The notes under the pieces are model-generated. The model was given only the letters and a program-made list of their open reading frames with translations, was not told the DNA's origin and made no database searches. From Andrena cerasifolii (Eukaryota; Arthropoda; Insecta; Hymenoptera; Andrenidae): a stretch of DNA of 64,000 nucleotides. Location of the stretch: contig NC_135123.1 of assembly GCF_050908995.1 (NCBI RefSeq), forward strand, positions 17,484,001-17,548,000, read 5' to 3'. A program made the position numbers and the translations under genes. Shown here in pieces: positions 1 through 11,233 of this stretch. Every line of letters starts with the position of its first letter. The stretch's first letter is position 1.

Positions 1-42
1 CGTCTTACTATTCTAGCATTTACAATTTCTCTCGTGGTGTAG

Positions 43-2471
43 CAGGTAAACCGGAGGAAGTGAACCCTAAAAAGAGGAAACGCACCGACAGTAACACTAG
101 CAGCAGCAGCAGCAGTAGCAGCAGTAGTTCCTCTGGCAGCGACAGTAACAAACCTGACACGCCAAAAACGGAAAATCGTAGGTCTCGATGACGCGGTTGC
201 CAGATAATTGCAACTTACAGCCTTACGAATTTTCTTTCAGCTGGCGCTGAGAAGATGGATGTCAGCAATGAAAAATCTGATGCTCGGGATGGTAAAGAGG
301 ACCATCGGGAGGCTAAAGCCGATGGCGAGCCACCAGAAGCTAAAAAGTCTGCGATAGAGCCAGAGACCGTGATCGATCTAGCGAGCGAAGATAAGGAAAA
401 GGAACCCAGGGCCTTGCACAAGACTAGCAGCATCTTTCTCCGCAATTTAGCGCCGACTATCACCAAAGCGGAAGTCGAAGCGGTCAGTTGCTTGCCTCTA
501 CGCGTGTAGCCTGTTGCATTCTTTTTTATAAACATGAACGATCTTTATCAGCAGATGTGCAAACGCTTCCCGGGATTTTTGCGAGTTGCCATAGCGGATC
601 CTCAGCCGGAAAGGAGGTGGTTTAGAAGAGGGTGGGTGTCTTTCGAAAGACAAGTGAACATAAAGGAGATCTGCTGGAGTTTAAATAATATTCGAGTGAG
701 TCGCGATCCTCTGAAATCTGACAAATAAATTGGCAAAGAGTCGAAGATTTCTAACAGTATTCGATAATTCCAGCTTCGCGACTGCGAACTCGGCGCTATA
801 GTGAATCGGGATCTCTCGAGGCGCATCCGTACCGTGAATGGCCTGACGTCTCACAAGCAAATAGTCAGACACGATATCAAGTTGAGTGCCAAAATCGTTC
901 ACAACTTGGACAACAGGGTTGGTCTCTGGAACGACGACAAGAAAGACGATAACGCGTCCAAGCACGACGACGACAACAAGGAAAATAAAAGCGCACAAAA
1001 TGCTCGCGAAATGGAACAGGCTGTAAGGCGATGTTTAATTCGTACGTGTAACGAAGGCGAGCGAAAGGTATTCAAACATTCACCAATCTCTGCTTCCCTA
1101 GGCATTTGGATTGCCGTCTAAAAATCCAGTCTTGGAGAACATTACCGACTACCTGATAGAGGAAGCGTCAGCCGAAGAAGAGGAATTGCTGGGAATGTCT
1201 GGTGATCAGGAGGAGGGGCAGCTGGGTGGCGATGGAGACAGTCCGATCGAGAGAGACCCAACCCTCATCAAGGTTCAGTATCGTACAGTATACACCATCT
1301 AAAGGACATGCGTTCAATTTTTTACGCGTTGTTGGTTCCTCAGGTCTTGGACAGACTGATCCTTTACTTGCGAATAGTCCATTCGGTCGACTACTACAAT
1401 CACTGCGAGTATCCGAACGAAGACGAGATGCCGAACAGATGCGGCATAATGCACGTCAGAGGCTCGCCTCCGACCGCCAAAGTGTCCAGCACGGAATTGT
1501 CCGAGTACTGTCGCAACTTCGAGAGTAAAATGATCGCGTTCTTGCAACCGGTCGCGACATTGTCTCAAGAGGAGTACGACAAGCTCGGCGCTAAAAACGC
1601 CGAAAAGTATCCTTTTCCAGCGTACGCGAGAATAATCAGATTTCCATTACGCCCATTGTTTCCTTAACCCTCGAATCAGCGAGGTGGAGAAATTCGTTCA
1701 AGCCAACACCCAAGAGCTATCGAAGGACAAGTGGCTGTGCCCGCTCAGCGGGAAGAAGTTCAAAGGACCCGATTTCATTCGAAAGCACATCTTCAACAAA
1801 CACGCGGAGAAGGTAACCGAGGTGAAAGGGGAGGCGGAATATTTTAACAACTATCTGAAGGACCCGAAGAGGCCGCAGCTTCCAGAGCATCCTGGCAACA
1901 AAGCACCGCCGAGGGAAGGTGTGCGCGAAGGATTTAACCCGTATGGATGTTCCACGTGAGTATCCTAAGACCAATCACTCTTTGTAGCAAGTGTAAATGT
2001 GTATTAAAAAAATACTATAATTCAATTCTATAGATTCGGAAGTTACGGAAGCGGTTACGGTAGTAGCAGAGGAGGATACGGTTCGAATTACGGCTCTGGG
2101 TTCGGTGGAGGTGGTGGTGGAGGAGGAGGAGGTGGATTCGGAATGCCACGTCCTAGCCGTGGAGGTTTCAATAGAGGACGGTAAGACAAACTATTCTTTC
2201 TTGTTTTTCTCTCGTAGAGCTCGCTACACTGTGACCACTGGTCGTGAGTCATTCAGCAACACGATAAAATGCATCCAAGCTCTCTGTCGCCTGAGCGTAA
2301 AAACCATCGGTTCTTGACCGTCGATCGGGGCTCTCGCGTTTCGAGATTCTTTTCTGCGACACATTCTGAAGATGGTGCGATGCGCTGTTTTACAGGGCTG
2401 CCCCGGACTCAACCTCGAGGGCTCTTGTTAGTTATAATGACTTGGACCAGCCAGACATGGACATGTTCTAA
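43..2471 (+). CDS. Ars2: Ars2/Serrate RNA effector protein, 3' part (5' end outside window)
   Basis: Ars2 links the nuclear cap-binding complex to RNA processing, including pri-miRNA handling and RNA turnover. Coding exons read as 46-177 (or 43-177), 241-482, 555-695, 774-1022, 1102-1272, 1344-1606, 1680-1955, 2034-2180 and 2396-2471; the phases agree throughout. In order they encode a Lys/Arg and poly-Ser acidic linker, an RRM-like core (SIFLRNLAPTITKAEVEA, then MCKRFPGFLRVAIADP), the ITDYLIEEASAEEEELLG helix, a C2H2 finger (WLCPLSGKKF then IRKHIFNKH), a Gly-rich tail and the acidic C-terminus DLDQPDMDMF. That C-terminus matches the family's conserved acidic tail, which contacts the cap-binding complex. 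The N-terminal DUF3546-type region must lie upstream of base 1. The first visible exon has a tandem NAGNAG acceptor. A polyadenylation signal AATAAA lies at 2851. Identification is secure; the exact exon edges are inferred. Confidence 0.93.
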
Positions 2472-3798
2472 GTTTTATCGAGTACCATTCTCGAGTCATT
2501 CGTACGGGCTTAAAGGCAATCAGATAAATTCTAAACGATACCAGACGATAACGCGCTAAGACTTGGTAAAACGAGCTTTGACACCACAACACTGCTCTTT
2601 AGCGCGATAGAGACTTTCCTAAAGGAAACAAAGTGGTTGTGTTACAAAATCAGCACATTTCTCTCATCTTCTTACATTACATAAACTTGACTGCTCATGT
2701 ACATAAAGGAAAAAAGAAAGAAAGAAAGAAAGATAGTATATAATACATGACGTATATTTTAGTAAGAAAAATACCGTATCGCGCTCCCTATCAAAATGAG
2801 AAATGCAAAGTCGGCGAATGTTGTAATTTTATGAAACGACAGAAATAACAAATAAAATTATTTGTTACTGCTCACGTGTGCCTTCATTTTTACATCCCAT
2901 ATATCCGTTCGAATCCTATGTCCAGTTGGTCGTACGTCATGACACGTCAGGGGCGTTGCAACCGTAACAACCGATCGGGTTATCAGAATTCGTTTACGTA
3001 GTTGTCGGCTCTGATCGATTCGCGATTCACGCGACTCGCACGTTTCAAGTCCGTTCGATCAGAGCGAAACGTTTTAATTTTTATTGAACGTTACAGCGGC
3101 GGTGGAGGAGAGTTCCGACCAGTCATTCATTATCGCGATCTCGACGCACCGAGAGAGCCGGACGAGTTCCTGTAAATCCCATCTGTCTGGCGACTCGTCG
3201 CTGTCGAGGAATCAAGAGGAATTACTGTGCGTTACATACATCTGTACATACTTATATCGTGCCGATAATCTTTTTATTTAGATAAGGGACTAGGAAGAGT
3301 TCCGCGAAACGATGCAATCGACTGTAATACAAAAATATACATAGTTACGTACGCGTAATCATTAGATGTGTACAAACGCGATGCGTGAGCAAAACGCGCG
3401 CATCGAACAGCAAGATCTCCATTTACAGCGATATATATATATATATATATCGATATATATATATATAGTATATTAATACATCTATCTAATCTATCTATTG
3501 GTAGTGTCTGAAAGTACTGCTCTGTTAAAACAACACGCGACGACAGAGATATACATCTGTTTACATTAAAACTCGGTATCTGTAATCAAACCTGTAATAC
3601 ACCAATAAAATATATCATTTCCTGATACATCCTCCGTGATCAATTCTACCGCCTTCTAAACTCTTTATTCACGATACCACTGTATACCTATACAGACAGA
3701 TATATACATTAATTACACTCGTCTCTGTGGTAAAAAATACTGCAACGTACGACGCCCAGGGAACAACGCGCGTTCCCGGGGACGCGAGAGTAGTAAAA
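2472..3798. other. Convergent 3' ends of Ars2 and the LDLa-repeat gene
   Basis: This stretch has no coding exon. It holds the Ars2 3' UTR, with AATAAA at 2851-2856 on the plus strand, and the 3' UTR of the minus-strand LDLa gene, with TTTATT at 3664-3669 that reads AATAAA on the minus strand. An (AT)n microsatellite occupies about 3430-3470. Confidence 0.7.
3430..3470. repeat. (AT)n microsatellite
   Basis: Two runs of TA repeats are separated by a CG dinucleotide. It lies in the 3' flank of the LDLa-repeat gene, and no function is seen. Confidence 0.9.
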
Positions 3799-6700
3799 TT
3801 AAGGGAATCGATCTTTGCAATGCCTCTCGTCCGTTCCGTCGCCGCAATCGTCCACCCCGTTGCACTTCATCCCCTTCGCGATGCATCGATTGTTTCTGTA
3901 TGAGTAAAAATCAGAAAATGGAGAAATGTCGGTGCGAGGGGTCTACCCAATCTCCCGGTACCGCGAAACTCACTGGCACGTGAACTCGTGCTTGTTGCAC
4001 CGGCCTTGGCATCCGTGTGGCTCGTCCGATCCATCCAGACAGTCCGGCAGCCCGTCGCAGAAACGAGCCTTCAATATGCACTGGCCGTTACTGCACGTGA
4101 ACTCGTTTTCCAAGGGACAAGCTGATCGTCCGGCAAAACACAATCGCCGTTGTGAATACTTGACGGCACCGTTTGGATCACACTTGAGAAAGCCAGAGGC
4201 GCGTGCAGTTTTCACGTTAGAGTGGAAGCAAGCAGCGGTGAAGCGCGTGGAGTCATCGGTTAGGCGAAGCCACGTTATTTCTTTTTCCTCGGACCGTTCT
4301 CGGGAATCTCGAGGTCGGGAAAAATGAGAAGCGGCATTGTACGCGTGAAATAAAAAAAAAAAACGACAGAGGAGATCCGTGCGTGTGCGTGCGCTCCAAC
4401 AGCTAAGAACAGCGGGTGCAGCGTGGCGGTATTGCGTACCGCGGTAATTAAGGGTAAGCGTGCATGACATGCGAAAAATGAATAGGTTCCAGAGGAACGA
4501 ATGTATGTACTCACACCGACCGAGATTACGACCTACGGAGGAGAAAAGAGAAAAAGAAGTTGATAAAGGACCTTCACCCACAGTGAGAGACAGAGAGACG
4601 GATGGTGATCGTGCTAACTGAAGGTACGCGAATACATCTGCCGATGGACGACGGGCCACCGTGGGCTTCGTCTCGCGCAGGAGACGCTAATCGCGTTGAC
4701 CAGTCGATAATTCGCGAAAGCGAGCACGCGGTATCTTACCTAACGTGCAATTAATCTCGTCGGCCGCGTCCCAGCAATCTATCTTCCCGTCGCATCTCTT
4801 TTCCAATGGGAGGCAGGAAGTCTCGTTACCGCACTGGAAATGCGTCTCTGGATCGCAGGCTGCAACAAACCCGCCAACCCCGCCTTATCACTTGAAATCT
4901 TCTACTGCCCCACCGTCCAAGAGAAAGGAAACTGCTCCGGGAACCCCTTTCCACGGGTGCCTCTGTGTTCATGAAGTTTCAAGTAAAGGCTCCCCCAAAT
5001 CAACGCGATTATCCAACGCGCAGGCGACAGCGAATAACCGCGTTGCTTTGGGGGAGCCTCAAAACGAAGAGCAGCGTACGCACTGGTGCGTGGCACGCGC
5101 GGGTTCCTTACCCAGCGGATGACTGGGATCATTATACGCGAAAACTAGTAAACCGAAGCCCCGCGAACTGTGACAAACCGGCAAAGCCGATAACAGAGAG
5201 TTATGGGTCGTGCAAAACTGGGCTAATGCGATATACACACAATGCGTACCGCAATTGTACTCGTCCGAGTGGTCGTAACAATTCATATGCCCGTCGCAGC
5301 GCTTCTCCAGGGGGATGCACAGGGTGTTGGAGCACGCCCACTCGTCGTCCAGACAGTAATGCTCCACTTCCACGCACCTGTACGAACCGATCAAAGTATC
5401 AGACGAGATAAAGCGGACAGAGAAGGGGTGCAAACACTGCAAACAAGTGGAATGAAAATGTCCAGGAACCTGAACGCATCTACGTCCAGACGATGGCACT
5501 TTTGCTTGTTGATTAGGCAGAAACCAGCGCATCCGGTGGGATCCTCGCGATCGATGCCGATCCTGCAGATGGGCACTGGCTCGTCCACGATGGCTACGCA
5601 CACCTCCTCGGCTAAACAGTCGTCGCAATATCTGGTAGAGTTGAGGCTCGATGGACTGCTATCCTCCGTTTCAGTTTCCGACTCCAACACCGACGACGTC
5701 CCCGTACTGTTATCCGGGAACGACTGGTCGTCGCTTAAAACGACACTCGCGGGCAGGCTGCTGCTTGCCGGTGTCGCGGTGGACGTATCGTTTTCTTGGT
5801 CACTTTTGGGGCTCGAGAAGAACGTTCCAGCGGATAAGGTGTTGTGTCTGGACGCGGTGCTGGCCGACGATTTTAGGTACTGTTGGATGATCTGCAGCTT
5901 TTCAGGCTCTACAACGAATCGGTCTCGCGTTACCAAGGTTTTCTATCGCGGGCACGCGGGAGAAGCGAGTTAGCGATACAACATCGACGAGCGTCGGCGT
6001 CTTTGCGAAAGAATGGCCGAGTGTCGCGCGTCCGAGCTTACTCCACTTGCTCGGTTGCGACTACGCTTTAACTCGACTCGAATCGGTCTATCGAGCACGA
6101 GAGCGTGCCGAGGAAAGCGCACTGTTGACCCAACGGTTAAATCCATCTAGTTGCCGCGATTACTTCGCTCTTCGGCGAATTAAACCTCGGCGAAGCGGGT
6201 CCCGCTCGTCAGCTGGACGCGAGCGCGCTTAATTACCTAGTCGCGTGTAACCGGCGCGGCGCTTTCGATTCGAGTCGCTTTCAGCTCTGACAACCTACGT
6301 ACATAAGTACGCGCACTTACCGAAGACGATGTAGAGAGCGACGCCACCGATTCCCAGAAGCGCCAGCATCAGGATCAGCAGAAGGATGAGGGACCTGGTG
6401 CGCTTGGATGACTCCAGAGGACTCGCCAAGTGCAGAGTCCAACCGCGTCGGTGCTTGTGCAGCCTGGCAGGATGCGGCGGTGGCTCTCCTCTCACGCTTC
6501 GCCGCAAATTCACGCGATTCTGAGAGGACGGCGTTTGCGTTCGCGCGGGGAGGGAGTAGGCCCTCTGAAAACGGAGAATTCTGTCGTGACATCTGTCATC
6601 GTCCCATGGCGAGGCTTCCGATTCCATCGGCTTCACCTCGAGTTCCGCCATCCGTGCCGCATTCTCTTGAAATCCACGATAATCGTTTATCTGCTCGGCG

Positions 6701-9700
6701 ATAGATTTTGCGTTTCTCCAGAGCAAACAGAGGCGCGGTGGATTCGCCGATTATTAACCAGCTACGGTCTCGTTATTGGTTCTCGCTTCGCGATAAATAT
6801 AGACCCGACGTTAAGAACGGCAGCAAGAATACGTAGACGAATCTGTACTCTTTCGTGCCTCGGTTTTCGGACAACATACGGAACTGCAAACTTCTATATC
6901 CGTCTCTAATCAACTTCTCTCTTCTGATAAACGCGTCCGAGCGTAAGAAAAAGTCGTGCCTATCGAGGCAGTGGTCCGAGTGGAACTGACTACCGCTCTC
7001 GGTGGCGCTTTACGTGACCGCGTCAAACGCTATCGACGCTCGATCGACCTTTCGTTTCCCTGTGTATATTCCCTACAGCCCTATACATTAGGAGAAACCG
7101 TTCTCTGCGATTAAGGACCTCCCTGGATTAAAAGAGTTTCTCGATGGTTTCACCATCGTTCAACCACGAGACTGCGGTCCGCTAGATTTCGCGCGTGTTC
7201 GGTTACGAGAGGCTCGAGGAGCGCGAGGAGAGCGACGCGCTACAGCAGACCATCATCGCGTCTGGCTATAGATAGACGTATTCCACTTCCGTTCCGTTTT
7301 CTTCCGTTTTGTTCGTTTAGGGCGGAGAAGCGCCAGACGCGACGAGTCCGTCCTGCAGCTTCCTCGAGAGGGACGTCTGGCCGAGCAGACTCCTCCGCGA
7401 GGAAACGCACCACGATGACAGGCCAAACGCACTTGTAGTCTAAATTAAGCCACCATGTACCTATCTATTTCGTGAAATTGTTGGCCGGTTATTTCCTCCG
7501 TCGTCGCGGAAATCGGATTCAGTATCGTCCATCTACGATAACGATAGAATAAAAGTAGAAACTGGGACCCCAGAATAAAAAATAAATGTAGAGGCCGGGT
7601 ACATTGGAACGAGAAAAGAAATGACGCGATATCAGAGTCGCGAGACTAGTCTTCTTTAGAATACAAACGAGATCCCAAGGATTGCGCGATCGGAGCTACG
7701 CGTCTTGGTCACGCAGATTTACGCGATCTTTGACACAGTTCTCAACGAAAATTTCGTGCCGCGTTTCTCCAAGGCCTCGACTCGTGAAGAATGGACAAAG
7801 AGATTAGATGCCGGGAAAAGGGTGGCATTGTTTTAGGTTTCTCGCTAGAAGGCTTTAATCGCCTCGCAGGTGGGGGCCAGGTCGACCAGCGGTCTCGTCT
7901 CCTCGAATCGCCCTCCTTTCGTTCTATTTCTAAGATCGACGCCGCGCCGTCGTATACTACAAATTGTCGCGACGCGACGCCCAGGTTCAAAGAGAATGCC
8001 CCCACCGCTTCAACCAAGATTCACTTCAAAGGTTTAGCGGCGTTTGTAGTAACTACTACTATTTCTTTACTGGAGGATGGGAGGGAATACGCGGAATATC
8101 ACACCATTTATTTGTTTGCCCCTTTTTCTTCGTTACGTGTCTCTCAGAATCGACGGAAATGAAAAACTTACCCAATTAATTCTCCAACATTTTTTATTCG
8201 TATGCAGTAGTTAATAGTTAAAATTAATCTTACTTTTAATAACTCTATTTAACAACGGAATTTTTCTTTCAGTTGCTCCTGCTTTTTTATTCGCAGATTT
8301 TTTGTTTGAATTGTATTGTCCGGGACAGCGCGAACGCAGTCCCGACTACCAAAAATTATACGCCCGAGATATCCACATTAGGGATATTCGCAAGGGTCAG
8401 CCTAACCTTAGTGCAATGGAAAAGCCTCGCCCTGGAGGAACCGCCTTCTTGATCACGGTAACCTCTGCGCCAGGTAAGTATGCTTTCCTCTGCTCGGGCT
8501 TCCTACTTATCCTAACCATTGCGCACTTTCTGCAGCGAGAAACTGCGCTACGCAGCGCTACCTGAACGCCGCTGAGCGAACTACACTGCCGCGCGAGCAG
8601 AGGCTTTCAACTTACAGCCCCCTGTTGCCTGACCAGTGGCTCTCGATCTACTATCTTACTATCCATACTACTTAGGGTGACTCTTATTTACTCGTGGTAA
8701 ATTTTTTTTCCAGATTTTCTTCGGAGCGCTCTCCAGAATAGTTTCAAATAATTAAAAAAATAACGGGAAAAGGTGCCCCTGGGCCCTCGAACATTTAAAT
8801 AATTGTTTAACAGCTCAAAAAGTCGATTTTATATAATATCCTTCAAGTTATTGATTGTATAAAAAAATATGTCAAACAAAAGTTGTAGATCTGGACAAGG
8901 AGCATATTTTATGTTTTATTATTTTTTTCTCGCGCGACAAGCGGTTCTCGAAAAAAGTCTGAAATACTAAAAAAATACTTTTTTTCCTCAAATTTTGAAA
9001 GAAATGCTTCTCGAACACTTTTTACTCATGAAGGCGAACAAAAAAATGGAATTTTTATTTTCGAGGACAATTTTTTTACACATTTAAGAGGGAGACATAT
9101 ACCGAATTATGCCAAAAAGATAAAAAAATCCTTATTTTCAGTGTTTGATATGTCATGAATGTTTCCTGAAAATTTGGGACCGAAATTTGCAAAAATATCG
9201 AAGATACAGACATCAGAAGTGATCTATCAAATGCATTTTTCTCGAAATCACGATTTTGCATCGCGTGGAGTAGTCAGATTTTCTCCTAGATCCTTAGTTT
9301 TGGAAATAAATTGAAAGATATCTTCAAAAATGGGTGCATTTCGAGTGTTGTTTTCCCATTGATCATTGTTTAAACATATTTAAATGTTCATAATGCACTA
9401 ATAACTTATACCGTTGTATTCGGGAGGATTCATAGAATAATTTGACGCAATAAGAAAATTGCAATTTTGAAAATTTGCAATTTTTTTCAAAATCGAATTT
9501 CTCAAAAACTGAGGGTGGTTACGACAAACGGTTTGCGGATTCGTTTTCAGCGCACGAAAACCTATTAGAAACGGCTATTGAATGTTACAAGTCCAGATAG
9601 CTGTCGAACTGTGTAATGATTTAAATGTTCAAGGGCCCAGGGGCACCTTTTCCCGTTATCCGATCGGGCTCAAACTTTACACAGATTTTTTTTTAATTAT

Positions 9701-11233
9701 TTGTAACTATTCTGGCGGGTGCCCCGAAGAAAATTCTAAAGTCGAAAATAAGAGCCACCCTAATCCAAACAGATAAGATTGATGCAATCATCGCTCTTCA
9801 CCATAAATGTACAAATTTATTTGACATCGTCCCAAACGAATAGACGTCCCATTCCTGCTTCATAGAATAGGGGCCATCCTTGAATTATGTATGGGTAATT
9901 TTGTAGAGTTTTTATCCCTCCCTTCCCCAGTACAAGAATTCGTAAGATTTTATACTCCAACCCCCTCCCCGCTGCTTACGTAATATTTTTTACATTGCAT
10001 TTTTCAGTTATCAAAATTCTTCTAAAGGTTTATATAATTCATTTAATTTGGTTTCGCGTGCGCGATGAAACATCGTTCTTTAGGCCTCTCATATTGAAAA
10101 CTAGGTTTAAAAAATATTACGTAAAACGCTACCTGACCCCCCCCCCTCCCCGCTGTAAGAAAACGTAAGAAATTCGCCAGACCCCCATAAAAGCCTTACG
10201 TAATTTAAGAGCGACCCCATAGACATAGCCAGATCTACTCATAGACGAGACTCACCTGAAATGTGCCGTGCTCTTTAACATCGGTGGAAAATATCGGCGC
10301 CTCCTTGGCGTACCAGCGGTCCTGCGAGTAGATCGAGTTCACCCTCATGCCAGCTCGGTTCTTCTCCGGCGTGATCAGAGCTTTGCCATCGTTGGTCTCG
10401 CGAATCGGGCCCGCGTCGTTCCGCTCGTACTCGATCAGCTTGAGCGTGCTCCCCGGCGATCCCCCGACGTTCTCCGAAATTGTGAAGACCGTCGGATCGG
10501 TTCCCGGCCCAGCAAGCTCTTTCCGCTCGGCCATTCCTCCTGGAGAACGCGCGGTCAGCATGCCGAGGTTGCACGGGTCCAGAATCGACCGGGGCTGTTG
10601 ATTGTTCCCGAGCGCCGCCTCCTGGTGCTCCTCGTTCGCCGAGGCTGCAGCCTTGCTCCTGCAGTGCTTGCAGTCCTTCTTCCTGCGTCTCCTGTTGGGC
10701 CTGCATCCGGACTGCGCTCGAACCTGGCCCTCTCTTGGCGCGAACGCATCGTCGAGAGGTGTCCTCGCGTCGTTCCTGGCCGCCGCTTCCGCGTCGTCCG
10801 CGTCTTCCTCCGGACAGCTGTTTTTCTCTCGGCTCGTCACGCGGACGGAAGAGCAGCTAGTGGCGGAAGCATCGAGGCCGGCACTCGAGCGGAAAGGTAG
10901 CGTGAGGTTGCGCCGAAACGTTGAGACCTCGGCCTGCTCCGGGGACTTTGCCGTGGGCTCGCGCGACACGTAATCGACCACGTCCAAGTGTCGCTGGAGA
11001 ACGCTCGCGCTCGATCTAGCAAGATCTTGGACGAATGACGCGTTCGAGAGGGTGGACACCTCCTCGACACCGGGCAAGATGTCTTCGTACACGTGGCCAT
11101 CCGAGTTCGAGACGGAAAGGTCAGCGAAGAGATCGATCCCTGGACGGAAGGGGAGGGGCGAAGGCTGTTGCGAAAAGGTAGCCGCCTCTTGGATCCTTGG
11201 ATGGTGCTCCTCCTCGAAGGCTTCGTTCTCCAT
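3799..11233 (-). CDS. Type II membrane protein with four LDL-receptor class A repeats
   Basis: Coding exons on the minus strand are 11233-10256, 6690-6321, 5908-5470, 5377-5250, 4859-4740, 4121-3974 and 3895-3799. The frame closes to about 759 residues. There is no signal peptide. Residues 1-425 are hydrophilic and probably cytosolic, with a basic RRRRKKDCKHC patch and a Cys-His cluster. A single hydrophobic segment (SLILLLILMLALLGIGG, about 426-449) follows basic residues, so it should be a type II anchor. The ectodomain has a Ser/Thr-rich stalk, a Cys pair region (YCDDCLAEEVC) and four canonical LDLa repeats ending in DGHMNCYDHSDE, DGKIDCWDAADE, DGLPDCLDGSDE and NGVDDCGDGTDE. The layout recalls corin-type proteases, but the frame stops right after the fourth repeat, with no SRCR or trypsin domain. 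I do not recognise the ortholog. The 5' UTR is not resolved. Confidence 0.8.
4987..5059 (-). ncRNA. Near-perfect intronic hairpin, miRNA-precursor-like
   Basis: Inside the intron between exons 4 and 5 of the LDLa gene, AGGCTCCCCCAAATCAACG at 4987-5005 is the inverted partner of CGTTGCTTTGGGGGAGCCT at 5041-5059. The arms continue inward to a stem of about 30 bp with a short loop. Read on the minus strand, two of the three arm differences become G:U wobbles, which suggests selection on an RNA of that strand. Size and shape fit a pre-miRNA, but a small palindromic repeat is equally possible. I do not recognise the arm sequence as a known miRNA. Confidence 0.4.
8319..8481 (-). ncRNA. U1 spliceosomal snRNA
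   Basis: The minus strand from 8481 begins ATACTTACCTGG, the universal U1 5' end that pairs with 5' splice sites. Next come stem-loop I with loop GATCAAGAAGG (the U1-70K site, one base off the usual loop), stem-loop II with loop ATTGCACT (the U1A site), the Sm site in ATAATTTTTGGTAG, and the 3' hairpin GTCGGGACTGCGTTCGCGC ending in GTCCCGG. The length of about 163 nt fits insect U1. It sits in the first intron of the LDLa gene, on the same strand. All functional motifs are intact, so I read it as a gene, although snRNA pseudogenes and variant copies are common. A promoter PSE cannot be judged by eye. Confidence 0.9.
8675..9760. mobile_element. TA-flanked MITE, long terminal inverted repeats (copy 1)
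   Basis: The element begins GGGTGACTCTTATTTA and ends AAATAAGAGCCACCC, flanked on each side by TA (8673-8674 and 9761-9762). Inner inverted blocks include CGGGAAAAGGTGCCCCTGGG near 8763 and CCCAGGGGCACCTTTTCCCG near 9638. No transposase reading frame is present, so it is non-autonomous. The TA duplication points to the Tc1/mariner superfamily (inference). A shorter relative lies at 15093-15767. Confidence 0.85.
9870..10218. mobile_element. MITE, GGGGCCATCCTT family (copy 1)
   Basis: The termini are GGGGCCATCCTTGAATTA and a degenerate inverse ending TACGTAATTTAAGAGCGACCCC. The body contains TTACGTAATATTTTTTACA and C-rich runs. An opposite-orientation relative lies at 57353-57694 and shares GGTTTATATAATTCA and AAAATTCTT. 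The flanks ATAGAATA and ATAGACAT could be a decayed 8-bp target duplication, hAT-like, but this is weak. It has no coding capacity. Confidence 0.7.

Noticed and set aside
10268..10900. 210-codon plus-strand frame
   Set aside because: It is antisense to the first exon of the LDLa gene and arises from its GC-rich codons.
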